Notes: generated by a model not told the origin, from the letters alone. DNA of 64,000 nt from CAZGUG01 sp964625335 (GCA_964625335.1 CAZVBE010000011.1:1-64000); one strand, 5' to 3'; counted from the stretch's first letter, positions 50,622-59,511 are shown. Numbers and translations: made by a program.

Positions 50622-52217
50622 ATTCGGAAACTAAAGAAATACACCCCAACTCGTTTTATGTCGAAAGACTCAGTTTATAATAAGGATGCCGCCGACTATG
50701 CAGTTTCTTTTATACAGGCTCTAAATCATACCAAGGGGACATGGGCAGGAAAACCCTTTGAACTTATAGACTGGCAAGAGCGAATTGTGCGGGACTTATT
50801 TGGCATTTTAAAGCCTAATGGATATAGGCAGTTTAATACTGCTTATGTAGAGATCCCCAAAAAAATGGGGAAAAGCGAGCTCGCTGCAGCTATTGCTCTC
50901 CTTCTTACTTGCGGTGATGGCGAAGAGCGGGCTGAAGTCTATGGCTGCGCTGCCGATCGAAACCAAGCCTCTATTGTTTTCAATGTAGCGGCAGACATGG
51001 TGAGAATGTGCCCGGCTCTGGCAAAGCGAGTAAAAATACTTGATTCTATGAAGAGGCTTATCTATCAGCCCACAGGCAGTGTATATCAGGTGCTTTCCGC
51101 CGATGTCAAAAACAAGCACGGCTTTAACACTCACGGGGTGGTATTTGATGAGCTTCATACCCAGCCTAATAGAAAGCTATATGACGTTATGACCAAAGGT
51201 AGCGGAGATGCTCGGATGCAGCCTTTGTATTTTCTTATAACCACTGCGGGGGATAACCAAAATAGTATATGCTGGGAGGTACATCAAAAGGCAGTAGACA
51301 TTATAAACGGGAGAAAAAATGATCCTACTTTCTACCCTGTCATTTACGGAGCCACCGTAGAGGATGACTGGACAGACCCAAAAGTGTGGAAAAAGGCAAA
51401 CCCCTCTCTTGGAATTACAGTTACTATGGATAAGGTTAAAGCCGCTTTTGAGTCGGCAAAACAAAACCCTGCCGAAGAGAACAGCTTTAGGCAGCTCCGC
51501 CTTAACCAATGGGTAAAACAAGCTGTGCGCTGGATGCCGATGGATAAATGGGATGCCTGTGCATTTAATGTGGACCTGGAAGAACTAAAAGGCCGGGTTT
51601 GCTGTGGCGGGCTAGACCTTTCATCTTCTACTGACATTACAGCCTTCGTGCTAGTTTTCCCTCCGGTAGATGAGGACGATAAATACAGTATCCTCCCGTA
51701 TTTTTGGATTCCGGAGGAAACAATAGATCTTCGTGTCCGGCGGGATCATGTTAATTATGACTTGTGGGAGAGGCAGGGTTTTCTAAAAACTACAGAAGGC
51801 AATGTTGTTCACTACGGCTTTATAGAATCTTTCATTGAAGAGTTAGGCTTAGACTATAACATTCGTGAAATTGCTTTTGATCGCTGGGGAGCTGTGCAAA
51901 TGACCCAAAATCTTGAAGGCATGGGCTTTACTGTCGTTCCCTTCGGTCAAGGATTCAAAGATATGGGCCCTCCGACAAAAGAATTGATGAAACTGACATT
52001 AGAGGAAAAGATAGCTCATGGTGGTCATCCGGTTCTGCGGTGGATGATGGACAACATTTATGTTAGAACTGACCCGGCGGGCAACATCAAGCCGGACAAA
52101 GAAAAAAGCACCGAGCGCATTGACGGTGCTGTGGCATTGATTATGGCCCTGGATAGGGCGGTTCGAAATGAGAACCGTGGAAGTATCTATGATGGGCGGG
52201 GGATATTGATTTTATAA
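50622..52217 (+). CDS. terL: Terminase large subunit, probable ATT start
   Basis: About 531 residues. The first ATG (50658) would leave out RKLKKYTPTRF, a segment expected at the N terminus of this terminase family. AGGAGG (50608-50613) lies eight bases before ATT 50622, which encodes the start of that segment. The ATPase has Walker A KKMGKS (K84) and Walker B VVFDELH (D176, E177). The nuclease shows LDLSSSTD, AFDRWGA and ERIDGAVALIMALD. It cuts and packages phage DNA with TerS. Confidence 0.92.
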   Translation: MRKLKKYTPTRFMSKDSVYNKDAADYAVSFIQALNHTKGTWAGKPFELIDWQERIVRDLFGILKPNGYRQFNTAYVEIPKKMGKSELAAAIALLLTCGDGEERAEVYGCAADRNQASIVFNVAADMVRMCPALAKRVKILDSMKRLIYQPTGSVYQVLSADVKNKHGFNTHGVVFDELHTQPNRKLYDVMTKGSGDARMQPLYFLITTAGDNQNSICWEVHQKAVDIINGRKNDPTFYPVIYGATVEDDWTDPKVWKKANPSLGITVTMDKVKAAFESAKQNPAEENSFRQLRLNQWVKQAVRWMPMDKWDACAFNVDLEELKGRVCCGGLDLSSSTDITAFVLVFPPVDEDDKYSILPYFWIPEETIDLRVRRDHVNYDLWERQGFLKTTEGNVVHYGFIESFIEELGLDYNIREIAFDRWGAVQMTQNLEGMGFTVVPFGQGFKDMGPPTKELMKLTLEEKIAHGGHPVLRWMMDNIYVRTDPAGNIKPDKEKSTERIDGAVALIMALDRAVRNENRGSIYDGRGILIL

Positions 52218-52254
52218 GAGAAAAACAGCGCCTCTGGTTTTTATTAAAAACCTG

Positions 52255-52308
52255 TTGACAAGGAAATACTTTCTGGTTTATAATAATAACCACAAGGTTA
52301 ATATTATA
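52255..52308 (+). promoter_or_regulatory. Promoter and operator of an inserted two-gene cassette
   Basis: TTGACA (52255-52260) and TATAAT (52279-52284, 18-base spacer; TTATAA gives 17). A 13-bp inverted repeat with one mismatch (52279-52291 and 52296-52308, spacer ACAA) begins at the -10. It fits autoregulation by the ribbon-helix-helix protein encoded next. Confidence 0.8.
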
Positions 52309-52327
52309 AATAAAGGAGGCGCATTTT

Positions 52328-52687
52328 ATGGCAAGCAGGGTAATTCAAATTTCTTTTAGTGACACAGAGTACGCACATTTGGAAGCTAAAGCTGAGGCTG
52401 AGGGAATGACAATAGCACTTTATATCAAGAACAAAGTACTGGAGGACACTGAATTTAAAAGGTGGTTTCGTGAACTCCTCGAGAGAGTTTCGCGTATTAA
52501 GCCGGGAACACCATTCAATATTAAAATGGTATTGTCCACTGATTGGGCAAGCATCGATCGGGGTGTTCGTCTTGCGATGGGGCGTGCATTCTACAATTAT
52601 GTCGTTGCTGGGAAAGTTGAAGGAATTAGTCCTACTCATAAGGATAGCGCTAATGTTCAGTGGTATGAAGCTGGAGGTGCAGAGTAA
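52328..52687 (+). CDS. Ribbon-helix-helix plus DUF1413-like protein
   Basis: 119 residues, AAAGGAGG ribosome site. The N terminus (SRVIQISFSDTEYAHLEAKAEAEGMTIALYI) has the form of a ribbon-helix-helix DNA-binding domain. The C-terminal half (VLSTDWASIDRGVRLAMGRAFYNYV, ending in VQWYEAGG) resembles DUF1413. It probably binds the inverted repeat at its own promoter. It overlaps the next gene by one base (TAATG). The pair behaves like a toxin-antitoxin or defence cassette in layout; function is inferred. Confidence 0.8.
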   Translation: MASRVIQISFSDTEYAHLEAKAEAEGMTIALYIKNKVLEDTEFKRWFRELLERVSRIKPGTPFNIKMVLSTDWASIDRGVRLAMGRAFYNYVVAGKVEGISPTHKDSANVQWYEAGGAE

Positions 52688-53061
52688 TGTTGTACTCAGT
52701 AGATACCGGAAAATATGTTGAGAAACTTCCTCACAAAAAAGAATTTGATCGTTGGATGAAAAACCTCTCAGCTTCAGACTATCAAAATGTTATTGATGCA
52801 TTAAACCAGAAGGTGGATTTGAGCGATATTAATACATCAAGCTGGATTCCTGGAAATGACTGGACTGGGACGGTATACGAACCACTTTATCATGCTTGTG
52901 GAAACAACAAAGATGCTTCCGGTTTGTTTTTCGGATTAATTCTCTTTGACTTATTGATGCGCAGAGAATACGCTGTGTGGGGTTTTGGGCGATATGAAAA
53001 AGATGGCATTCCAATTCGAGGAACAACTTATTTCTTGCTAAATAACCCGCCAGCACGATAA
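52687..53061 (+). CDS. Unknown partner protein of the ribbon-helix-helix cassette
   Basis: 124 residues, no known family recognised. A charged helical N terminus (about 1-50), then a region with aromatic and acidic residues (WIPGNDWTGTVYEPLYHACGNNKDASGLFFGLILFDLLM), then a basic beta segment (WGFGRYEKDGIPIRGTTYFLLNNPP). It is translationally coupled to the upstream gene and followed by a terminator, so the two form a self-contained unit between terminase and portal. Confidence 0.72.
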   Translation: MLYSVDTGKYVEKLPHKKEFDRWMKNLSASDYQNVIDALNQKVDLSDINTSSWIPGNDWTGTVYEPLYHACGNNKDASGLFFGLILFDLLMRREYAVWGFGRYEKDGIPIRGTTYFLLNNPPAR

Positions 53062-53077
53062 ACATAATAAACCACTG

Positions 53078-53106
53078 AACCGCTTCGTGAGATGAAGCGG
53101 TTTTTT
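53078..53106 (+). terminator. Terminator of the cassette
   Basis: AACCGCTTC (53078-53086) with GAAGCGGTT (53094-53102), 7-nt loop, then TTTT. Confidence 0.88.
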
Positions 53107-53132
53107 CATGCCCAAAATTAGGAGGAACGCCT

Positions 53133-54344
53133 ATGAGAATACCCTTTTTATCAAGAATATTTCGTTCCCGGGCCAGTCCGGAGAACAGTCTCTGGGGGAG
53201 TGCCTACAGTTTTTTCTTTGGTACCACCCCCAGTGGTAAAACAGTCAATGAAAGAACGGCCATGCAGACCACAGCAGTTTATGCTTGCGTGAGAGTGTTG
53301 GCGGAGGCGATCGCCTCGCTGCCGCTTCATACCTACCAGTATACAGATAAAGGCAAGGAAAAAGCCCTGGACCATAACCTTTACTATCTTCTGCATAGCG
53401 AACCTAACCCTGAGATGACTTCATTTGTGTTCCGGGAAACACTGATGGGTCATCTTTTACTTTGGGGAAATGCCTATGCTCAGATTATTCGGGATGGCCG
53501 GGGGAAAGTGGTCGCACTATACCCGCTCCTACCGGACAAGATGACGGTGGATCGCACTGAAAGAGGGGAACTCTTTTACCTCTACAACAAGGAAGGGATT
53601 AATTATTCTCTGCGTAGTGATGAAGTCCTTCACATACCCGGTCTGGGTTTTGACGGGCTGGTGGGCTATTCCCCCATCGCTATGGCCAAGAATGCCATCG
53701 GCATGGCCATTGCCACCGAGGAGTATGGGGCGAAGTTTTTTGCCAATGGGGCAAATCCCGGCGGCGTGTTGGAACATCCGGGTGTGGTCAAGGATCCCTC
53801 GAAAATTCGGGAGAGCTGGAATGCGGTATACCAGGGAAGCGGTAACGCCCACCGGATTGCGGTGCTGGAAGAAGGAATGAAATTTCAAAGTATCGGCATC
53901 CCGCCGGAACAGGCTCAGTTTCTGGAAACCCGGAAATTTCAGCTGAATGAAATCGCCCGGATATTTCGGGTGCCGCCCCATATGGTGGGTGACCTGGAAC
54001 GATCAAGTTTCTCCAACATCGAACAGCAATCACTGGAGTTTGTCATGTACACGCTGGACCCGTGGGTGATCCGGTGGGAACAGGCCATTCAAAGAGCCTT
54101 GTTTTCAGCTACAGAGAAAAAAGCATATTTTGTGAAATTCAATGTAAATGGTCTGCTGCGGGGCGATTACCAGAGCCGGATGCAGGGTTATGCAGTGGGT
54201 CGGCAAAACGGATGGCTCTCCGCTGATGATATTCGGGAACTGGAAGACATGAACAAGCTGCCGGAGGGCAGTGGCGGCAGTACCTATCTGGTGAACGGCA
54301 ATATGGTGGATATTGGCCATGCAGGCACCTGGGTCAACAAATAG
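53133..54344 (+). CDS. Phage portal protein (HK97 family)
   Basis: 403 residues; GGAGG ribosome site. MQTTAVYACVRVLAEAIASLPLHTYQ and LRGDYQSRMQGYAVGRQNGWLSADDIRELEDM are hallmark segments of this portal family. It forms the dodecameric vertex for DNA entry and the head-tail joint. Its place after terminase and before protease and capsid is standard. Confidence 0.95.
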   Translation: MRIPFLSRIFRSRASPENSLWGSAYSFFFGTTPSGKTVNERTAMQTTAVYACVRVLAEAIASLPLHTYQYTDKGKEKALDHNLYYLLHSEPNPEMTSFVFRETLMGHLLLWGNAYAQIIRDGRGKVVALYPLLPDKMTVDRTERGELFYLYNKEGINYSLRSDEVLHIPGLGFDGLVGYSPIAMAKNAIGMAIATEEYGAKFFANGANPGGVLEHPGVVKDPSKIRESWNAVYQGSGNAHRIAVLEEGMKFQSIGIPPEQAQFLETRKFQLNEIARIFRVPPHMVGDLERSSFSNIEQQSLEFVMYTLDPWVIRWEQAIQRALFSATEKKAYFVKFNVNGLLRGDYQSRMQGYAVGRQNGWLSADDIRELEDMNKLPEGSGGSTYLVNGNMVDIGHAGTWVNK

Positions 54345-54367
54345 CAGATGGAACGGAGGGATAACGT

Positions 54368-55108
54368 GTGAAGAAACGATTTTGGAATTGGAGCGAAGAT
54401 GAATCGGGCCGGATCCTATATCTGGACGGTTACATCGCAGAAGACAGCTGGTTTGACGATGACATTACCCCCAAGCAGTTCAAGGCCGAACTGGACGGAG
54501 CCAGGGACAACCTAATCATCTTTTTAAATTCTCCGGGAGGTGACGTGTTTGCGGCCAGTCAGATCTATACCATGGTGAAGGAGTACCCCGGGAAAGTGAC
54601 GGTCAAAATTGACGGGGTGGCGGCCAGTGCGGCGTCGGTGATCGCCATGGCTGCCGATGAAGTGTTCATGTCCCCGGTGGCCATGATGATGATCCATAAT
54701 CCAGCCACTGTGGTTTTCGGGGAAGTGACGGATCTGCAAAGCGGTATTGCCATGCTCTCTGAGGTAAAGGAAAGCATTGTGAACGCCTATGAGCAGAAAA
54801 CAGGTTTACCCAGAAGCCGAATCTCCCACATGATGGATGCTGAAACCTGGATGAGTGCGGGGAAGGCGGTGGAACTGGGATTTGCCGATAAAGTGCTGTA
54901 TGAAACAGAAATACCCACCATGGAGTCGCCCAGTGCGGCTTTTTTGTTTGACAAGGTAACGGTAACCAACGCCCTCATGAAAAAGCTGCCTCTGAAACAA
55001 TCAGCAAAGAAGGCAGCGAGTGAAAAAACGGATGATGCCACACCCATCATTCAGCTGGAAAAGCGGCTGAACCTATTAAAAATTTACAATTGGAGGAATG
55101 AAAGATGA
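54368..55108 (+). CDS. ClpP-type prohead protease
   Basis: 246 residues, GTG start. The serine protease fold is clear: LNSPGGDV, catalytic S87 (GVAASAAS) and H110 (MMMIHNP), with a later Asp/Glu. It matures the capsid and portal. It overlaps the capsid gene by 4 bases. Confidence 0.94.
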   Translation: MKKRFWNWSEDESGRILYLDGYIAEDSWFDDDITPKQFKAELDGARDNLIIFLNSPGGDVFAASQIYTMVKEYPGKVTVKIDGVAASAASVIAMAADEVFMSPVAMMMIHNPATVVFGEVTDLQSGIAMLSEVKESIVNAYEQKTGLPRSRISHMMDAETWMSAGKAVELGFADKVLYETEIPTMESPSAAFLFDKVTVTNALMKKLPLKQSAKKAASEKTDDATPIIQLEKRLNLLKIYNWRNER

Positions 55109-56301
55109 GCAAGATTTTAGAACTGCGGGAAAAACGAGCGAAACTGTGGGAGGATACCAAGGCTTTTCTGGACAGCAAACGAACAGACAGCGGGTTGTTA
55201 TCCGCAGAAGACACCGCCACCTATGAAAAAATGGAAGCGGATGTGGTGAGCCTGGGAAAGGAAATCGACCGCCTTGAGCGTCAGGCTGCCATGGATCTGG
55301 AACTTTCCAGGCCTGTCAGTGCAGCGATTAAAACCACGCCGGGTGTCGCCCTGGAGGATGAGAAAAAAGGGCGGGCTTCCAATGAGTACCGGCAGGCTTT
55401 CTGGAAAGCCATGCGACACAAGAATCATTATGAGGTGCAGAACAGCCTGAGAATCGGTGAAGATACCGAAGGCGGCTATCTGGTCCCGGACGAATTTGAA
55501 CGAACCCTGATTGAAGCCCTGGAAGAAGAGAACATTTTCAGAACTCTGGCCAAAGTGATCACCACTTCCAGTGGTGACCGAAAGATCCCGGTAGTCGCTA
55601 CGAAAGGCACCGCTGCCTGGGTGGATGAAGAAGCCCCCATTCCAGAGTCGGATGATACCTTTACTCAAGTTTCCATCGGAGCTTATAAACTGGCCACCCT
55701 GATCAAGGTATCGGAAGAACTCTTAAACGACAGCGTGTTTAATCTTGAAAGTTATATTGCCAAGGAATTTGCCAGACGGATTGGTGCCAAAGAAGAGGAA
55801 GCTTTCTTCACAGGGGACGGGGACGGAAAACCCACCGGGATTTTCAACGCCACCGGCGGTGCTGAAGTGGGAGTTACCGCTGCCTCCGCAACCGCCATCA
55901 CAGCGGATGAGCTGATGGACCTCTTTTATTCCCTGCGCTCTCCCTACCGCAAAAAAGCGGTGTTTGTCACGAACGACGGAACGATAAAAGCCATTCGGAA
56001 ACTGAAAGACGGGAACGGTCAATATCTCTGGCAGCCTTCCATTGCAGCAGGCCAGCCGGACACCATTTTGAACCGTCCGGTGAAAACCTCTGCCTTTGTC
56101 CCCACCATTGAAGCGGCGGCTAAAACCATCGCGTTTGGAGACTTTGGTTACTATTGGGTGGCCGACCGGCAGGGCCGCTCCTTCCAGCGTCTGAACGAGC
56201 TCTTTGCAGTAACCGGACAGGTTGGCTTTAAAGGCACCCAACGGGTGGACGGCAAACTGATTCTGCCGGAAGCTATCAAAGTGCTGCAGCAGAAGGTGTA
56301 A
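55105..56301 (+). CDS. Major capsid protein (HK97 family)
   Basis: 398 residues. A charged helical N-terminal delta-like segment (about 1-100), cut by the upstream protease in the family, then a mature HK97 shell domain (TEGGYLVPDEFERTLIEAL, PTGIFNATGG, TKIIVKS-like turns ending in GTQRVDGKLILPEAIKVL). Seven-fold copies make the icosahedral head. GGAGG ribosome site within the protease 3' end. Confidence 0.96.
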   Translation: MSKILELREKRAKLWEDTKAFLDSKRTDSGLLSAEDTATYEKMEADVVSLGKEIDRLERQAAMDLELSRPVSAAIKTTPGVALEDEKKGRASNEYRQAFWKAMRHKNHYEVQNSLRIGEDTEGGYLVPDEFERTLIEALEEENIFRTLAKVITTSSGDRKIPVVATKGTAAWVDEEAPIPESDDTFTQVSIGAYKLATLIKVSEELLNDSVFNLESYIAKEFARRIGAKEEEAFFTGDGDGKPTGIFNATGGAEVGVTAASATAITADELMDLFYSLRSPYRKKAVFVTNDGTIKAIRKLKDGNGQYLWQPSIAAGQPDTILNRPVKTSAFVPTIEAAAKTIAFGDFGYYWVADRQGRSFQRLNELFAVTGQVGFKGTQRVDGKLILPEAIKVLQQKV

Positions 56302-56366
56302 CGAACAAAACTGGCGGGCAGTTGCAGATTGACTGCCCGTCCAATTAAGAAGGAGGGATGATTCCT

Positions 56367-57053
56367 ATGGGTTACAACACAAAGAACTACACGGAGCAGG
56401 GCGGTGAAAAAACAGTAATTGGTGGAGAACTGAAAATAGGCAGCCAAGGAAAGGTTACTTTTGGTGGAACCACTATGAAGCCTGCTGCTTGTCAGCCAGA
56501 TAGCACAGCCAGCACTGTTGCTGCCCTAAAAGATGAGGTCAATGCACTTCTGGCAAAACTGCAGGATGCCGGACTCATGGAAAGAGCCATGATTGTGCTG
56601 GAAGAAGACAGTGAAACGGACAACAAAATCAATACACTGACCACTTACTCCAATGTGAGCAGTTTTTCTGATGCGTGGGTAACTGATGCCATCATTATCT
56701 CAACAGAACTGATTCCGGCTGGTACTAAAGTGACCATAAATAATCCAGCTATTGGAGGAGAGCCTTACACCATCGAATCTCCAACACGTATCCTCTGGCT
56801 AAGCGATGTTATCAAAGGGCAAAACGAAGCGGCTCCCACCCGGACTAAACTTAACGAGCACACCACCCAGGCCTTTGATTTTACCGTCAGTGGCCTGGCA
56901 GAAGAGTTAACCACCGACATGGAGTTTAAAGTGGTGATTTCTGATAAAGCAGACCTTGCAGGAACCCATCAAAGCGAGCAGGACTTTGGGGATTATGTGA
57001 TCCTCACTAAAAACACCTTGGCTGAAGTGACCTTTGCAGCAGAAGAAGACTAA
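56367..57053 (+). CDS. Head fiber-like capsid decoration protein with extra C-terminal domain
   Basis: 228 residues from ATG 56367 (AAGGAGGG nine bases before; ATG 56358 abuts it). GYNTKNYTEQGGEKTVIGGELKI and STASTVAALKDEVNALLAKLQDAGLM are typical of head fiber proteins that sit on the capsid surface. A domain of about 130 residues after residue 90 (beginning ERAMIVLEEDSETDNKINTL) is not part of the common core and may add binding. Its position after the capsid gene fits. Confidence 0.78.
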   Translation: MGYNTKNYTEQGGEKTVIGGELKIGSQGKVTFGGTTMKPAACQPDSTASTVAALKDEVNALLAKLQDAGLMERAMIVLEEDSETDNKINTLTTYSNVSSFSDAWVTDAIIISTELIPAGTKVTINNPAIGGEPYTIESPTRILWLSDVIKGQNEAAPTRTKLNEHTTQAFDFTVSGLAEELTTDMEFKVVISDKADLAGTHQSEQDFGDYVILTKNTLAEVTFAAEED

Positions 57054-57082
57054 AATCAGTGTAGATGGAGGTGGGGGCAGTC

Positions 57083-57379
57083 ATGACCTTAGAAGAAGTG
57101 AAGTTGTACCTGCGTATTGACGGAAATGAGGAAGATGCCCTCATCATCCGTCTCATGGAAACAGCCCAGGAACTGTGTGAAAGTATCCTCCGGTATCCCT
57201 TAAGCGAACTGGAAATCGTCCCGCCGGTGGTGAACCAGGCCATGTTTTATGCGGTGGCCAACCTCTACGAAAAACGGGAAGGAACCCACCGTCATCTGAA
57301 AAATGACAGCAGCGGCATGGCAGAAACCCTGCAGGTGATGGCCTTGATCCTGGGGCCTTACCGAAAAGAAAGCTGGTGA
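57083..57379 (+). CDS. Head-tail connector (gp6-like)
   Basis: 98 residues, GGAGGTG nine bases upstream. MTLEEVKLYLRIDGNEEDALIIRLMETAQELCESILRY matches the DNA-packaging/head-tail connector family (HK97 gp6-like). It forms a ring between portal and tail. Confidence 0.92.
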   Translation: MTLEEVKLYLRIDGNEEDALIIRLMETAQELCESILRYPLSELEIVPPVVNQAMFYAVANLYEKREGTHRHLKNDSSGMAETLQVMALILGPYRKESW

Positions 57380-57386
57380 TGCGGCC

Positions 57387-57713
57387 ATGGAAATTGGGGA
57401 ACTGCGGCACCGCATTACACTGCAGGAACCGGAGACACTGGTCAGCGAGGGCGGGGTCGAGGAGACCTCATGGAAGGATGTGGCCACTGTCTGGGCTAAA
57501 GCGGAACACCTGCGGGGCCGGGAATACTATGCCGCTGCTGCCATCCAGGCAGAAAACACTGTCGTCTTCACCATCAGGTTTATGCCAGGCATCCACACCC
57601 GGCACCGAATCCGGTTTCGGGATCAGTTCTATCACATCATGACCGTAGACAATGTGAAATACCAGAGACGTTATCTGGTTCTTCGAGCCCAGGAGGTGAG
57701 CCGGGGTGGCTAA
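57387..57713 (+). CDS. Head-tail adaptor (head closure) protein
   Basis: 108 residues. IGELRHRITLQEPE and a WAKAEHLRGREYYAA segment identify the SPP1 gp16/HK97 gp7-type head closure family. Ends overlapping the next gene's GTG. Confidence 0.92.
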   Translation: MEIGELRHRITLQEPETLVSEGGVEETSWKDVATVWAKAEHLRGREYYAAAAIQAENTVVFTIRFMPGIHTRHRIRFRDQFYHIMTVDNVKYQRRYLVLRAQEVSRGG

Positions 57714-58089
57714 GATTGAACTGGAAGGAATGCAGGAACTGCTGGACAATCTGCAACAGCTGGGTCAAAAAGCAACGCGTATTGAAAACCAGGCTCTGAT
57801 CAAAGCGGCAGAACCCATCTTAACGGATGCCGTCCAGAACGCACCGGAAAAGACGGGGAAGGGGAAGCGGGGTTTAAAGATCAGCCGACCCCGGAAACAG
57901 GGGGAAGAGAAGTATGTCTTGGTGGGAATTGATCGGGGGGACATCTCCGAAATTTTCTATATGAAGTTCCACGAATTTGGTACTTCCAAGATGAAAGCCC
58001 GCCCGTTCCTGGGACCGGCCTATGAAAAGAATAGAAACAAAGCTGTGGAGATTATCCGGGATGAGATAAGACGGGGGTTGAGGTTATGA
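57706..58089 (+). CDS. HK97 gp10-family tail joining protein
   Basis: 127 residues from GTG. LEGMQELLDNLQQLGQKATRIENQALIKAAEPIL then GGGISRPR-type basic residues and YMKFHEFGTSKMKARPFLGPAYEK, typical of the gp10 family that joins head and tail. Overlaps the neighbours by 8 and 4 bases. Confidence 0.92.
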   Translation: MAKIELEGMQELLDNLQQLGQKATRIENQALIKAAEPILTDAVQNAPEKTGKGKRGLKISRPRKQGEEKYVLVGIDRGDISEIFYMKFHEFGTSKMKARPFLGPAYEKNRNKAVEIIRDEIRRGLRL

Positions 58090-58412
58090 GTGTAAACACG
58101 AAGGTCATGGAAACGCTGTCGGATTTGGGCATTCCAGTCCGGTTTCAGCATTATTCCGGCACCGAAAGCCCCTATCTTACTTTTTTTAACTACCTGGAAA
58201 CGGGAGAACTTCATGCAGACGATGAGGAGCAACTCACCGGTGTTTACATTCAGCTGGATCTATGGAGTGAAGGGGATTATGCCGAACTGGTATCCCAGAT
58301 CCATCAGCGGATGACGGAAGCCGGGTTTCTTAGGCGAAGTTTTAATGATTTGTATGAGCCAAATACCAACATGCATCACAAGGTGATGCGCTATTACAAG
58401 GAGGTGGGCTAA
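58086..58412 (+). CDS. Tail completion/terminator-like protein
   Basis: 108 residues. NTKVMETLSDLGIPVRFQHYSGTESPYLTFFNYLE with QLDLWSEGDYAELVSQI resembles the minor tail terminator family between gp10-type and major tail genes. Confirmed mainly by position. Confidence 0.82.
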   Translation: MSVNTKVMETLSDLGIPVRFQHYSGTESPYLTFFNYLETGELHADDEEQLTGVYIQLDLWSEGDYAELVSQIHQRMTEAGFLRRSFNDLYEPNTNMHHKVMRYYKEVG

Positions 58413-58967
58413 ATGCCACAGATAGGCCTTAAAAATATTCATTATGCGGTGTTAACAGAAGATACCGCCACGGAACTCAGTTATGAAAGCGTGAAAACCC
58501 TGACCGGTGCCATCATGGCCACCATTACCCCGACAGTGAATACCCAGGAACTCTATGCGGATGATCAGCTGTGGGAATCTGTCTCGGCTCTTGGCAAAAT
58601 TGATGTGGAACTGGAAACAGCCGAGCTGCCGCTGGCAGCCCGGGCGGAGTTGACTGGCAGTACCTTAGGTCAGGACGGGGTCCTGGTGGAAAAAGTCTCC
58701 GATAAACCGCCCTACATCGCCCTGGGGTTTAAAAGCTTAAAATCCGATGGCAAGTACAGGTTTGTCTGGCTCTTAAAAGGTGTGGCGCAGCCGATCACTG
58801 AGGAGTATGCCACGAAAAAAGACAGCGTGGAGCACAAGACCCCGAAACTGACATTAACATTCATGCCTCGGATTAGAGACGGGGAATGGAAGCACACCGC
58901 CGATGAGGATGCCAACGACTTTGCCGGGGCGCTTACCTGGTTTAGCCAGGTACCCGTACCCACATGA
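58413..58967 (+). CDS. Major tail protein
   Basis: 184 residues, phi13-type. GLKNIHYAVLTEDTATELSYESVKTLTGAIMATITP and SDKPPYIALGFKSLKSDGKYRFVWLLKG are typical tail-tube features. The TGA stop (58965-58967) is followed in the same frame by a conserved 70-residue domain without its own ribosome site (see next entry), so a longer readthrough form is possible. Confidence 0.92.
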   Translation: MPQIGLKNIHYAVLTEDTATELSYESVKTLTGAIMATITPTVNTQELYADDQLWESVSALGKIDVELETAELPLAARAELTGSTLGQDGVLVEKVSDKPPYIALGFKSLKSDGKYRFVWLLKGVAQPITEEYATKKDSVEHKTPKLTLTFMPRIRDGEWKHTADEDANDFAGALTWFSQVPVPT

Positions 58968-59198
58968 AAAGAACCGCTCATCGCCTTGATTAGCGATGCC
59001 CAGAACCTACTGGATGGAGCCGTTGTGGGAACCGACCCGGGTGAATACCCGCAGAGTGCGGTGGATGATTTGGGTGACGCCATTACCGCTGCACAGACAG
59101 TGGCGGACGATGAGGACGCCAGCCAGGCTGCGGTGGATGCCGCTGTATCGGCACTGGCACTGGCCATCACTGACTTTGAAGAGTCGGTGATTGAATAG
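58968..59198 (+). other. In-frame extension after the major tail protein stop (possible readthrough)
   Basis: The reading frame continues from KEPLIALISDAQNLLDGAVVG to FEESVIE without any other stop; the content (helical, FIVAR-like) is a common C-terminal addition on major tail proteins. TTG 58986 is the first start but there is no Shine-Dalgarno. A hairpin CATCGC/GCGATG (58979-58998) begins 11 nt after TGA. Either UGA readthrough or a point mutation that split the gene. Confidence 0.7.
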
Positions 59199-59211
59199 GA
59201 GGGATAAACGG

Positions 59212-59511
59212 ATGGATTTAACCCTGCAAGTGAATGGTAAACCAAAAACCTATACCACCGGTTTTGTCAGCGCCCGGATGGTGCGGCAAACTCTGGCCAT
59301 GGCCAGGGGGATCAACTTTGAAGATTTGTCGCCGGAAGAACTGGACCAGCTGACGGATTATGTGGTAGAACTCTTTGGACGCCAGTTTACCCGGGATGAG
59401 CTGTATGACGGACTGGCCTCCCAGGAGCTCCTTCCCACCATCGAAGGATGCATTCAGGGTGTGGTGGGGACCTTGGGGCAGACCAGGAGTGATGAGGGAA
59501 AAAACGGGTAG
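59212..59511 (+). CDS. Tail assembly chaperone (upstream product)
   Basis: 99 residues; AGGAGGG precedes ATG 59212. LTLQVNGKPKTYTTGFVSARMVRQTLAMARG and GRQFTRDELYDGL fit the short gpG-like chaperone. A -1 frameshift at its end produces the longer gpGT-like form. It assists assembly of the tape measure and tail tube. Confidence 0.9.
   Translation: MDLTLQVNGKPKTYTTGFVSARMVRQTLAMARGINFEDLSPEELDQLTDYVVELFGRQFTRDELYDGLASQELLPTIEGCIQGVVGTLGQTRSDEGKNG

Noticed and set aside
58965..58998. UGA plus hairpin as a selenocysteine insertion site
   Set aside because: MnmH shows selenium use, and the hairpin begins 11 nt after UGA, but the loop does not show the typical bacterial SECIS GU and the position is a linker, not a Cys site; readthrough or mutation is simpler.
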